The notes beneath the pieces were generated by a model. That model did not search any database. It was not told the origin of the DNA and saw nothing but the letters and a program-made list of their open reading frames with translations. A DNA stretch of 53,779 bases, taken from contig CAYYAQ010000015.1 of NCBI GenBank assembly GCA_964469555.1, forward strand, positions 1-53,779. Direction: 5' to 3'. Shown here in pieces: positions 16,365 to 24,684 of the stretch. The position numbers were made by a program, and so were the translations under genes. The DNA comes from CAYYAQ01 sp964469555 (GTDB taxonomy: Bacteria; Planctomycetota; UBA1135; UBA2386). Position 1 is the stretch's first letter; each line of letters opens with the position of its first letter.

Positions 16365-18067
16365 CAGTCCCGCGCGGTCGCCCGCCGAACCATCCGCCGC
16401 GCCTCCCGCAGCGCTTCGGCGTCCACGTCCGCGCCGACCGACATCTCGGCGATCTCGCGCTCGGCGTCCTTCTTGGCGAGCCGCGCAACCCCACTGATGG
16501 TCCGCCCGTCGCGCACGGTCTTCATCACCTTGAAGTGGGCGTCCGCGAACGCGGCGACCTGGGGCAAGTGCGTGACGATCAGGACCTGGTGGTGTTGCGA
16601 CACATCGGAGAGCTTCGTGCCGACTTCGAATCCCAGCCGTCCGCCGATCTCCGCGTCGACCTCGTCGAAGACCAGAAACGGCACGCGGTCCTGGTCCGCC
16701 AGACACTTCTTGATAGCCAGGACGATCCGGGCCATCTCACCGCCCGACGCGGTTTCGCGCATGGACTTGTCAGGTTCGCCGGGATTGATGCGCACGGTGA
16801 AGTCGACGGTGGTAGGACCGTGGGTGGTCGCCGCGTCGAGTAGCGTGCTCGTCTCGAACTCGTCTTCCATCGCGACGCGAAGCTCCACGCTCGACATGCC
16901 AAGACTCTCGAGTTCCGCTTCGACAGCTTCCGAGAATCGAGAACTGGCCTTGCGGCGGGCGCGAACGAGTTTCTTGCCGAGCTTTGCGGTGACCTCGAGC
17001 TTCGATTCGAACTCGCGAGAGAGTTGGTCCGGGCTCGCGGCGTCGCCAGTCAATGTCTCCAGCTCGTCACCCACTTCCTGGAGCCTCGCGGCGAAGTCTG
17101 CCTCGGTCGGGCCAAAGCGGGACAGGGCCCGACGCAGCTGTTCGAGCCGTTCTTCGACCGTGGCGAGTCGCCCCGGATCGAGATCCAGCCGCGCCAATCC
17201 CGACTCCACCGCCCGCGACGCTTCGGTCACGTGGATCTCGGCTTCCGCCAGGGAGGCGGCGGCATCGGCCAGGCCGTGATCGATCTCCGCCGCCTGCCCA
17301 AGAGTCCTGGTCGCCTGGCCGAGCAGGTCTGTCGCGCATGGATCGTTCTCCTGCAGATTGCCGAGGACCGTCGTCAGGTAGTCCCGCATCCGATCCAGGT
17401 GCGCGAGGATGCGGTGCTCCTGTTCAAGTGCGGCGACCTCGCCCGCCTCGAGCCCGAGATCCTCCATCTCAGCCTGTTGGAAGCGCAGGAACTCGATCCG
17501 CGACTGGCGGTCCCGCTCGCCCCCGGCCAACTCCGCGAGTCGATCGCGGCATTCTCGCGCCACTGTGAGCGCTCTGCCGAACTGCTTTCGAAGATCACCG
17601 GTGCCGGCGAACGCGTCGAGAGTCTCACACTGGATCTCCGGTCGCATCAGCGCGCGTGCGTCACCCTGTCCGTGAATCTCGAGCAACCACCCTCCGACCT
17701 CGCGCAGCACAGCCAGCGTGACCGGACGTCCGTTGATCCGCGCGCGACTGCGACCATTGCCATCGACGATGCGCGTGACGATCAACAGGTCTTCGCCGTC
17801 GCCTGCCAGGAGACCTTCGACCGCCTCGCGGACACTCTTCGAGCGATCACCCGGGCCGAGCCGAAACTCCCCGTCGACGCGCAGTTCATCCGCACCGTGC
17901 CGCACCATGTCCGACCTCGCGCGACACCCCCGGAGTAGCTCGAGAGATGCGATGACGAGGGACTTGCCGCCCCCGGTCTCACCCGAGATCACGTTGAACG
18001 CGCTGTCGAGGGAGATCTCCGCGTGTTCGATCAGGGCGAGGTCTCGGATCGTCAGCGTGTGAAGCAT
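16364..18067 (-). CDS. recN: DNA repair protein RecN
   Basis: 567-residue SMC-like ATPase that acts at DNA double-strand breaks. N-terminus MLHTLTIRDLALIEHAEISL is typical. Walker A is GETGGGKS (residues 29-36; usually GETGAGKS). The middle is an Arg/Glu/Leu-rich coiled coil (about 165-390). The C-terminal ATP-binding cassette has the signature TASGGEMARI and Walker B FLVFDEVDAEIGG. Ribosome binding site ggagg is three bases before the ATG at 18067 and overlaps a dyad repeat described separately. It heads the chain recN, winged-helix remnant, manA, rluB and two M16 genes. Confidence 0.96.
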   Translation of the reverse strand: MLHTLTIRDLALIEHAEISLDSAFNVISGETGGGKSLVIASLELLRGCRARSDMVRHGADELRVDGEFRLGPGDRSKSVREAVEGLLAGDGEDLLIVTRIVDGNGRSRARINGRPVTLAVLREVGGWLLEIHGQGDARALMRPEIQCETLDAFAGTGDLRKQFGRALTVARECRDRLAELAGGERDRQSRIEFLRFQQAEMEDLGLEAGEVAALEQEHRILAHLDRMRDYLTTVLGNLQENDPCATDLLGQATRTLGQAAEIDHGLADAAASLAEAEIHVTEASRAVESGLARLDLDPGRLATVEERLEQLRRALSRFGPTEADFAARLQEVGDELETLTGDAASPDQLSREFESKLEVTAKLGKKLVRARRKASSRFSEAVEAELESLGMSSVELRVAMEDEFETSTLLDAATTHGPTTVDFTVRINPGEPDKSMRETASGGEMARIVLAIKKCLADQDRVPFLVFDEVDAEIGGRLGFEVGTKLSDVSQHHQVLIVTHLPQVAAFADAHFKVMKTVRDGRTISGVARLAKKDAEREIAEMSVGADVDAEALREARRMVRRATARD

Positions 18068-18074
18068 ACGCCTC

Positions 18075-18139
18075 CATGTGATACCGCATCACCGGGCGCG
18101 ATTACATCGCTACTCTCACTACATGTGATACAGCATCAC
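18075..18139. promoter_or_regulatory. Duplicated 18-bp dyad (GTGAT-N5-ATCAC) upstream of recN
   Basis: catgtgataccgcatcac at 18075-18092 and catgtgatacagcatcac at 18122-18139 agree at 17 of 18 bases, spaced 47 bp apart. Each contains the inverted repeat GTGAT-N5-ATCAC (18078-18092 and 18125-18139). The first abuts the recN ribosome binding site; the second lies in the last codons of the DUF420 gene. The arrangement suits an operator pair for recN, but a chance local duplication is possible. Confidence 0.5.
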
Positions 18140-18544
18140 GTAGACGATCACGCCCGTGGTCGAGACGTAGATCCAGATCGGTGCGGTGACCTTCGCGAAC
18201 TTGCGGTGCTTCTCGCGCTTGTCTTTCAGACCCAGGATGACCGTCGTGATGACCAGTGGGGCGATCACGGCAGCCAACGTGATGTGCGTGAAGAGGATGA
18301 AAAAGTACACGTAGCGGATCGCGCCTTCGTGTCCGAACTTCACCGGCTCGCTATTCAGGTGGTACGTGACGTAGCTGATCAGGAAGAGCGCTGACACGCC
18401 TGTCGCCGTGAGCATCAGCTTCTTGTGCACAGCTTCCTTGCCCATTCTGATCGCGTACAACCCGGCGAGGATCAACACCAAAGCCGTGGCGTTCAGCAAC
18501 GCGTTGACGTCAGCGAGGATCCGGAAATCGAACTCGGCGAGCAC
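18119..18544 (-). CDS. DUF420 membrane protein (probable cytochrome oxidase assembly factor)
   Basis: 141-residue integral membrane protein with four hydrophobic segments. Conserved His/polar positions typical of DUF420/CtaM lie in SYVTYHLNSEPVKFG, ILFTHITLAAV and the C-terminal MLYHM. Relatives support assembly or heme loading of heme-copper oxidases in Firmicutes (CtaM). The start is GTG 18544, two bases after the stop of the ABC permease gene; the longer open frame upstream runs inside that gene and is a shadow. It is the last gene of the ctaA-ctaB-ABC-ABC-DUF420 set. Confidence 0.87.
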   Translation of the reverse strand: MLAEFDFRILADVNALLNATALVLILAGLYAIRMGKEAVHKKLMLTATGVSALFLISYVTYHLNSEPVKFGHEGAIRYVYFFILFTHITLAAVIAPLVITTVILGLKDKREKHRKFAKVTAPIWIYVSTTGVIVYVMLYHM

Positions 18545-18546
18545 CG

Positions 18547-19326
18547 CTACTGCGCATCCCTTGAAGTCCGTCGCAGCGTGATCATCGTGCCGAGGGCGAA
18601 CATCGCCAGCGCGAACCCGATGCTGACGGTGAGACACACTGTCAACGAAGGCAGCCCAGCGATCGCAGCGCCCTCCGCGTCCGGGTAGAGCGTGTGCCGA
18701 AGCGCACCGACGCCGTAGGTCAACGGGTTGACGGTCATGATCCACTTCATCACCGCGTGCGCACCCTGGATCGGGAAAAACGCGCCCGACAGCAACAGCA
18801 TCGGCATGAAGAACACCATCATGATCCCGTGGTATCCGGCCGTGCTGTCCATCAACCACGCGAGCGAATAACCCATTCCGGTCAGCGCCATCGCGAGGAT
18901 GAACATCACGCCCGCCGTCGCCAGGAACGTCCCCGGCGTCACGGGGACACCCGCGAGCGGGAAGAGCGCGAAGAACAGCAGCCCGTTCACCATCGCGAGA
19001 GTCGAGCAACCGAGGATCTTGCCCAGCGCGATCGCCGAGCGAGGCACCGGCGAGATGAGCACGCTCTGCAGGAACCCTTCCTTGCGGTCTTCGATCACCG
19101 TGATCGTCGAAAAGACCGCGGTGAACAGCAGAGTCATCACCAACCCACCGACCCAGAAGTACTCGCCGTAGTCCAACTGCCCGGGTCGGAAGCTCGACCC
19201 GCTCAGCGCCCCGGCGAACAACACCCAGAAGATGATCGGTTGACCGACCGAACTGAACACGCGAGACCGATCCGTGAGGAAGCGGACAGTTTCGCGGTGC
19301 CACAAAGAGTAGATCGCGAGTCCCAT
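18547..19326 (-). CDS. ABC-2 type transporter permease
   Basis: 259-residue inner-membrane permease with six hydrophobic segments and the ABC-2 signature region (TVIEDRKEGFLQSVLISPVPR, then LLLSGAFFPI and NPLTYGVGALR). It starts at 19326 and its ATG overlaps the stop of the ATPase gene (TGAtg), so the two form one exporter. Placed between ctaB and DUF420, it probably serves respiratory oxidase assembly, for example copper, heme or lipid handling; the substrate is not known. Confidence 0.92.
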   Translation of the reverse strand: MGLAIYSLWHRETVRFLTDRSRVFSSVGQPIIFWVLFAGALSGSSFRPGQLDYGEYFWVGGLVMTLLFTAVFSTITVIEDRKEGFLQSVLISPVPRSAIALGKILGCSTLAMVNGLLFFALFPLAGVPVTPGTFLATAGVMFILAMALTGMGYSLAWLMDSTAGYHGIMMVFFMPMLLLSGAFFPIQGAHAVMKWIMTVNPLTYGVGALRHTLYPDAEGAAIAGLPSLTVCLTVSIGFALAMFALGTMITLRRTSRDAQ

Positions 19327-20252
19327 CAGTCTTCGTCCTTCTCCGACCAGAACCGGTGCCCGGTCTTCTGAATATAAACGTCCTCGAGTGAGGGGTGGCT
19401 CAGCGAGACACGATCCACACGATCACCGAACGCTTCCACCAGATCACCGATCAGTCGGTGGGCGTTCTCGGCCTGAATGCGCAGCGTGTGATCCAGGACG
19501 AGGGGGTCCAAACCGAATCGCGCCTTCAAGTCCCACTGCAGGGCTTCAGGATCTGCACACGAGAGTTCGAGCAGCTCATCGCCGACGCCCCGCTTCAGGT
19601 CCGCGGGCGTCCCCTCGGCGACGACCAGGCCCTCGTGCAGGATCGTGATCTGGTCGGTGAGTTCTGCTTCGTCCATCAGATGGGTCGTGACGAGCACGGT
19701 CAATCCGTCTTGACCGCGGAGGAACTGCCACAGGTCCTTGCGAGCTCCCGGATCGAGACCCGTCGTCGGTTCGTCGAGCAGGATCACCTCCGGTTTCGCC
19801 AACAACCCCTTCGCGAGTTCGACGCGGCGTTTCAGACCCCCGGACAGCTTCTCGACCTTGTCCCCCGCCCGATCCACCAGGCCCGTGTGCTCGAGCATCT
19901 CGTCGACGCGCGACCGAAGGCCTGCACCGGACAGGCCGTAGAGATGTCCGCCGTACTCGAGATTGCGGCGCACGGTCAACTTCCGATCGAGCGCCGGAGC
20001 CTGGAATACGACGCCTATCTTCCGACGCACCTCCGCCATCTGTGTGCCGAGATCCAGGCCGAAGACGCGAGCGCTGCCGTCCTGCACCGGGAGGATCGTC
20101 GCGAGGATCTTGAACAGCGTCGATTTGCCGGAACCGTTCGGCCCGAGGAACGAATGCACCTGTCCACGTTCGACGGAGAAACTCACGCCCGAGAGCGCTT
20201 GCCGGTCGCCGTAGCGGAACCCGAGGTCGGTCGCTTGAACCGCCGCCTCCAT
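19326..20252 (-). CDS. ABC transporter ATP-binding protein
   Basis: 308-residue ATPase of the ABC-2 exporter (CcmA/NosF/DrrA-like). Walker A GPNGSGKST, Q-loop VVFQAP, signature LSGGLKRRVELAKGL, Walker B VILLDEPTTGLDP and H-loop VTTHLMDEAE are all intact. The C-terminal extension of about 80 residues is usual in the DrrA-like class. ATG 20252 (MEAAVQATDLGFRYG) overlaps the stop of ctaB (TGAtg); a longer frame upstream is a shadow of ctaB. Confidence 0.95.
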   Translation of the reverse strand: MEAAVQATDLGFRYGDRQALSGVSFSVERGQVHSFLGPNGSGKSTLFKILATILPVQDGSARVFGLDLGTQMAEVRRKIGVVFQAPALDRKLTVRRNLEYGGHLYGLSGAGLRSRVDEMLEHTGLVDRAGDKVEKLSGGLKRRVELAKGLLAKPEVILLDEPTTGLDPGARKDLWQFLRGQDGLTVLVTTHLMDEAELTDQITILHEGLVVAEGTPADLKRGVGDELLELSCADPEALQWDLKARFGLDPLVLDHTLRIQAENAHRLIGDLVEAFGDRVDRVSLSHPSLEDVYIQKTGHRFWSEKDED

Positions 20253-21157
20253 CACACCCCCGCCCGTACTTGCATGAAGTTGTCCACCACCATCGCGGTG
20301 AAGAGTAGAGGAAGGTAGATGATGGAAACCAGGAAACACTGACGCATGGCAACGGGCTTGCGGAGCACGGCGGCGAGGAACGTAGCGATGAGGAACACGA
20401 AACCGAGGAGCGCCGCGACGTACAGATACATCTGACCGGTCAACCCGACGAAGGGGAACGACGGCAGCACGCTGATCACGACAAGGCTCACGCAGTAGAC
20501 CATCATCTGCACCGCGGTCGTGCGTCCCCTCGAATCGATGACGGGCAACATCTGCATGCCGGCGCGCTCGTAGTCGTCCCGGTGGCGCCACGCAATCGCC
20601 AAGAAGTGCGGGATCTGCCAGAAGAACACGATGAAGAACAGCACCACCGCGGCTTCGTCCATGTGCCCCTTGCCGGCGGCGTAGCCGACGACGGGAGGTA
20701 ACGCTCCCGGCACGGCGCCGACGAGGGTGTTGAGGGACGAACGACGCTTCATCGGCGTGTAGATCAGGACGTAGGTCACCCCGATCACGGCGCAGAGCGC
20801 GGTCGCCAGCAGGTTCGTGAAAGCGAACAGCAATCCGAGACCGATCGCGATGGTACCGATGCCGCAGATGAGCGCTTCGAGCGGAGTGAGGCGCCCCGAC
20901 GGCAGGGGCCGTGCTTGGGTGCGACGCATCGCCGGGTCGGTATCGCGCTCCAAGTACATGTTGAGCGCGTTCCCACCGACCGCTACCAACAACGTCCCGA
21001 AGATCGTCGGCAATACGAGCGACCACCCGGGGATTCCGGTCGAACCGAGAAAGAGACCCGCGAGGACGGCGAAGATCGCCATCGACGACAAGCGCAGCTT
21101 GCCGAGCTCGAGATACGCGACGAGCTTGGACGACCTGATCTCGACGACGGCGGTCAC
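20252..21157 (-). CDS. ctaB: Protoheme IX farnesyltransferase (heme O synthase)
   Basis: 301-residue UbiA-superfamily membrane prenyltransferase that adds farnesyl to heme b to give heme O. The first Asp-rich motif is in NALNMYLERDTDPAMRRT, followed by RPLPSGRL. The second conserved loop is YTPMKRRSSLNTLVGAVPG. About nine transmembrane segments are visible. It starts with GTG at 21157, overlapping the ctaA stop by four bases (GTGA), and feeds its product to CtaA encoded just upstream. Confidence 0.96.
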   Translation of the reverse strand: MTAVVEIRSSKLVAYLELGKLRLSSMAIFAVLAGLFLGSTGIPGWSLVLPTIFGTLLVAVGGNALNMYLERDTDPAMRRTQARPLPSGRLTPLEALICGIGTIAIGLGLLFAFTNLLATALCAVIGVTYVLIYTPMKRRSSLNTLVGAVPGALPPVVGYAAGKGHMDEAAVVLFFIVFFWQIPHFLAIAWRHRDDYERAGMQMLPVIDSRGRTTAVQMMVYCVSLVVISVLPSFPFVGLTGQMYLYVAALLGFVFLIATFLAAVLRKPVAMRQCFLVSIIYLPLLFTAMVVDNFMQVRAGV

Positions 21158-21996
21158 TGTGATGCCCTCGGCACGAGGTTGCGGTAACTACGAGCAACGA
21201 AGATGGTCAACATCAGCAACAATCCTGAGCCGATGACAACGTGCAGGCTGACAATGGACGCCTTGCCCATGAGGTTGGTGTCCGATAGAGCCTTCGGTCG
21301 ACGCACGACCAGCGCGACGAAGCCGAGGACGATCTGCGCCGCCAACAACGCCAGGGTCGTGCGGTTCGTGCGGTTGAAGCCCGGGATCGAACGGAACTTG
21401 CCCATGCTGTAGGCCGCGGCCACGAGCACCGAGAGAGATGCCAGCAGCGCGAAGCAGATGTGTGACCACTTCGCGGCGGAGCTATCGGAGTGGCGCGTCG
21501 CAACACCCAAAAGGATCTGGATGAACACCGTGATCCACGCGAACACCGCGAGTCGTCGCGCGGTCCGCACGTGGCTGGCGTTCTCGACCGCGCGTGGCAC
21601 CCAGGCGAGTGATCCCGCGAATGCCACGAAACCCATGAGGGAGAACACGAGGTGTGCGAGGGCTCCGTGCAGAAAGGGGAAGAGCACCGGGAACTCCTCG
21701 TCGAGCCGCACTCGTGCCCCGCCGAGCATGCCTTGGATCACGACGCCGGCGAGCAGGGCGATGCTGAGCTTGCGCATCAACCGGCGCTGGTCGCGACGGT
21801 AGACGTAGATGATCAGCAGGATCGCCCCCAGGCCCACGAGCGCCCCGAGAAGACGGTGGCTGTGTTCGAGGATGCCACTCAGCGTCGGATTGTTCGGCCA
21901 CAAGTACTCCCCGTTCGCGTCAGGCCAGGTCCGGAACACCATGCCCGAGTTCGTGCTCGTCACCTCGGCCCCGACGAACAACAGCAGGAACGTCAA
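21154..21996 (-). CDS. ctaA: Heme A synthase (COX15/CtaA family)
   Basis: Membrane protein converting heme O to heme A. Eight-helix family features are visible: GAEVTSTNSGMVFRTWPDANGE, HSHRLLGALVG, FPFLHGALAHL, RHSDSSAAKWSHI and SLHVVIGSGL, which contain the paired heme-ligand histidines. The only usual start codon in frame is TTG 21996, inside the first membrane helix. Upstream codons in the same frame (ATC 22083 to 21997, ending VYRCSIAILV before TTG) read as a good cytoplasmic N-terminus plus the start of helix 1, and an in-frame stop lies near 22134. The true protein therefore probably begins near 22083 with an unusual or miscalled start codon. Confidence 0.9.
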   Translation of the reverse strand: MTFLLLFVGAEVTSTNSGMVFRTWPDANGEYLWPNNPTLSGILEHSHRLLGALVGLGAILLIIYVYRRDQRRLMRKLSIALLAGVVIQGMLGGARVRLDEEFPVLFPFLHGALAHLVFSLMGFVAFAGSLAWVPRAVENASHVRTARRLAVFAWITVFIQILLGVATRHSDSSAAKWSHICFALLASLSVLVAAAYSMGKFRSIPGFNRTNRTTLALLAAQIVLGFVALVVRRPKALSDTNLMGKASIVSLHVVIGSGLLLMLTIFVARSYRNLVPRASQ

Positions 21997-22180
21997 AACC
22001 AGGATCGCGATCGAGCACCGGTAGACGACCCGTCCGGGTTCCGGCAGGTCGGGGACGATTCGGGCAACGGTGGTCGTTTCGATGGGAGCTCTCGTGGGAA
22101 ATAGAAGGGGGTCCCAGCCTACTGCGGGTCCCCTTCAACGCGCCCCTCGCCTGGGTTCTTTCAGGCCCTACGTACATGCA

Positions 22181-22207
22181 GAGAGCCCGGACCCCAGCCG
22201 GGCTCTC
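22181..22207. terminator. Strong hairpin terminator
   Basis: Perfect 10-bp stem gagagcccgg (22181-22190) and ccgggctctc (22198-22207) with a 7-base loop. It lies 26 bases beyond the stop of the minus-strand exported-protein gene and before the ctaA set, so it probably separates the two transcription units. No clear U-tract follows. Confidence 0.75.
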
Positions 22208-22232
22208 GTCTCAGACGACCTGTCTCAGACGG

Positions 22233-23114
22233 CTATTTCTTCGAGCCAGGGCTCGGATCGGGCCTGTGGGCCGGCGCCGGAGTGGGCTCCGTGAGGCTCG
22301 GAGTATCGGTGGTCACCGAGGATTCTCCCTGACCCTCGAAGGCCTCCCACATCGGTCGCTGGTAATCCTCGACCTGGGAGTTGGCTACGGTGCGGTCGAG
22401 GAACGACTCCGGCGTCGTCCTGGCAACGCGCATCATGTTCCGGATCGCGTCGTCTGCGCCCTGGAGCAGGCTCACGGCGCTCCCGAGGTGCTCGACGGCC
22501 GTGGCGGACTCGCCCAGACGCAGGAAGCACATCGCCAGGTTCTTGTGGATCTCGCAGCGCACGCGATCGGGCAACTCTTTGCCCGGAGCCAGGGAGAGCT
22601 CCGAGATGGCCCGCTTCCACTGCCGCTTCTTCATGTGGGTCTCAGCCCGGTAGACGTGGCTAAGGGTCGCCGTGTTCACCCGCTTCTGGAGGATGTTCAT
22701 CTGGGTGACTTCGATCCACGGCTTGCCCTGGAATACGTTCCGGACCACTCCAACGATCTCCAGGCGCCGGAAGACCTTGAGGTTGTAGAGCTGCGCCGCG
22801 ATCTTGGTCTGCTTGTCGACGAAGAACAGGCCGAAGAGGTCTTCGTACTGGGCCTTCTTCCAGATCGCCTGCTCGTCGGCCCAAGCGTAGAAGTTCGCGA
22901 ACTTGCTCGGCTCGAACTGCGTGAAGAACGGGTTGCTGATCTTCCCGAGGGAAGCGTACTGAACCGTCAGCCGAATCCACACGCCGCGGTACGCGTCAGG
23001 AGACTTGCGGACCTGTGAGAGCGTGGTCCCGACGACCTTGACGTCTTCGGGTAGCGGCGACTGGGCGACAGCCGTCGTGGCGAGCGCAAGACCAAGAGTA
23101 TGAACAATCTTCAT
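22233..23114 (-). CDS. Exported protein of unknown function, helical repeat-like C-terminal half
   Basis: 293 residues with a signal peptide (MKIVHTLGLALATTAVAQS). Residues 30-150 form a beta-rich domain (YRGVWIRLTVQYASLG, RLEIVGVVRNVFQGKPWIEV) that looks OB-fold-like. Residues 155-235 are helical with a TPR-like pattern (KKRQWKRAISELSLAP, IHKNLAMCFLRLGESATAVEHLGSAVSLL). The end is a Pro/Thr/Ser-rich tail. I do not recognise a named family. A hairpin follows it and the 56-residue gene lies 65 bases upstream on the same strand. Confidence 0.8.
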   Translation of the reverse strand: MKIVHTLGLALATTAVAQSPLPEDVKVVGTTLSQVRKSPDAYRGVWIRLTVQYASLGKISNPFFTQFEPSKFANFYAWADEQAIWKKAQYEDLFGLFFVDKQTKIAAQLYNLKVFRRLEIVGVVRNVFQGKPWIEVTQMNILQKRVNTATLSHVYRAETHMKKRQWKRAISELSLAPGKELPDRVRCEIHKNLAMCFLRLGESATAVEHLGSAVSLLQGADDAIRNMMRVARTTPESFLDRTVANSQVEDYQRPMWEAFEGQGESSVTTDTPSLTEPTPAPAHRPDPSPGSKK

Positions 23115-23179
23115 GGGTTTCGAACCTGTTGCTTTCGGGTGGTCGGGTCGTGGGTTGGGGTCGATGTCCGGTGCCGGCG

Positions 23180-23350
23180 CTATTCGGCCAGCCGTTCCAT
23201 CAGTTTCTGCAGGGCTGAATTCAGCGTCTCCTCCGGAAGGGTCTCTCCCCGTTTCACCAATTCGCGAAACAGCTTCATTCGCACGGCTTTCGTGCCACCC
23301 TTCTCCAAGAGCTCCTGCACGATCCGGTCGACCTGAGATTCACCTGCCAT
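23180..23350 (-). CDS. Small 56-residue helical protein
   Basis: A 57-codon ORF, ATG 23350 to TAG 23180. The product begins MAGESQVDRIVQELLEKGG and continues with KAVRMKLFRELVKRGETLPEE and a Leu/Glu-rich helix ending MERLAE. The amphipathic helical pattern and steady codon use suggest a real gene; the helix-turn-helix-sized layout could mean a small regulator or antitoxin-like protein, but I recognise no family. It is co-oriented with the exported-protein gene 65 bases downstream. Confidence 0.6.
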   Translation of the reverse strand: MAGESQVDRIVQELLEKGGTKAVRMKLFRELVKRGETLPEETLNSALQKLMERLAE

Positions 23351-23382
23351 CGGCTGTTGCCAGCCCCGTTTTGAAAGAACCC

Positions 23383-23417
23383 GGGATCCCCGGACGGCCC
23401 ATGGGAGCCGGGGTCCC
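23383..23417. promoter_or_regulatory. GC-rich imperfect hairpin in a 269-bp intergenic region
   Basis: gggatccccgg (23383-23393) can pair with ccggggtccc (23408-23417) with one bulged T. It lies 33 bases before the 56-residue gene on the minus strand. The rest of the gap to 23619 holds a 10-base direct repeat, ggccccactt, at 23443 and 23470, and a small dyad aaccc-caaa-gggtt just before the lamin-tail gene. No ORF or tRNA is seen there. Role unknown. Confidence 0.4.
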
Positions 23418-23619
23418 GTGCCTCTGTATCGGATCTTTCCACGGCCCCACTTGAAGGCCCACTGGGCGTGGCCCCACTTCTGGTGTTATCCTTCGGTACC
23501 CTCTCGGATATGCCCCCTATCCCAAGGGAAGTTCCGCCTCCCACGGATCCCCCGGCACCTGGGCCCGAATCGGGACTAGTGCCCTAACTACAAGAAACCC
23601 CAAAGGGTTAGTTTAGACG

Positions 23620-24660
23620 ATGAGACTTCTACCTGCTGTTGCTGCCGCTCTGGCGCTGGCCGCCCCCTCTGCCACCGCACAGACCCTCCAGGTCGTGATC
23701 AACGAGGTCAACTTCACGAAGAGCGCCCAGTGGATCGAACTCTACAACCCGACGGCATCCAACGTGAAACTCGGTGGCTGGTCGATCTACCACGCGACGA
23801 CGACCGCGAACCGCTTCGGCGACTACTGGTGGGGGTTCCCCGCGAACTCCGAGATCAAGGCCGGCGACTACGTGCGCATCCACTGGGGTGCGTTGATCCA
23901 GACGCCTACCGACAAACGCAACATCTACACCGGCCACACGAACTGGCACTTCTTGTTCGGCCACGGCTTCGAAGCGTTCGACATGACCCAGGGCGCCATC
24001 GCGATCTGCACCACGCAAGACAACCAGCAAGTCAACGCCGCGAACGTATTCTCCGACTGGTGGCAGTGGGGCACGACCGGTTTCAAGCGGGAGAGCGTGG
24101 CTACCGGCAACAAGCCGGTGAGCCTGTGGTCTCCGAACATCTTCGCGCCAAAGGTGCCGGCGGGCGCGAGCTTGATGCGGCTGGCCTTCCTCGACAAATT
24201 CCCGCACCCGCTGAGCGCGCTCCGTCAAGATTTCTCACCGACGCCGCTCGCCGACAACACGGAAGGGGTCAAGGCCGAGTCGATCGGCAGCCCCTGCGGT
24301 AGGAAGACAGTCGGCTGCCTCCTCGTCGCCAACGACCTCAGCTACCACGGCAACGCGGACTTCAGCGTCACTGTGAAGAACACGGCGGGCATCTTCGAGA
24401 ACATGCTCTACATCGCCAACCTCGGCAAGATGACGACCTACGGCGGCGCGCCGTTGATCTGCGACATCCTCGACCCGGCGGCGCCGGGATTCACCACCCC
24501 GTTCTTCACGACCACACCCAACTCGACGATGACCAAGATTCCGCTGACTGTCTCGGGCACGAACGGGGCCAAGATCTACATCCAGGCTGTCGTGTTCGGC
24601 AGCATCCCGTCGGGGTACGAGAGCTTCACGAACAGGCTCGCGATCACCGTCAGCAAGTAG
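23620..24660 (+). CDS. Exported lamin-tail-domain protein
   Basis: 346 residues with a clear signal peptide (LPAVAAALALAAPSATAQ). Residues 24-130 match the lamin tail domain pattern (VVINEVNF, then QWIELYNPTASNVKLGGWSIY), an immunoglobulin-like fold found in bacterial cell-surface proteins. The rest is a Gly/Thr-rich beta region with one Cys pair (SPCGRKTVGC) that ends KIYIQAVVFG and LAITVSK, similar to surface proteins of this group. ATG 23620 directly precedes the signal peptide. The function is unknown, presumably cell-surface or secreted. Confidence 0.82.
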   Translation: MRLLPAVAAALALAAPSATAQTLQVVINEVNFTKSAQWIELYNPTASNVKLGGWSIYHATTTANRFGDYWWGFPANSEIKAGDYVRIHWGALIQTPTDKRNIYTGHTNWHFLFGHGFEAFDMTQGAIAICTTQDNQQVNAANVFSDWWQWGTTGFKRESVATGNKPVSLWSPNIFAPKVPAGASLMRLAFLDKFPHPLSALRQDFSPTPLADNTEGVKAESIGSPCGRKTVGCLLVANDLSYHGNADFSVTVKNTAGIFENMLYIANLGKMTTYGGAPLICDILDPAAPGFTTPFFTTTPNSTMTKIPLTVSGTNGAKIYIQAVVFGSIPSGYESFTNRLAITVSK

Positions 24661-24684
24661 CTGGGCGACCGCGGGCCAGACTGG

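Noticed and set aside
22090..22180. GC-rich gap considered for a tRNA
   Set aside because: No cloverleaf, anticodon arm or CCA end could be traced.
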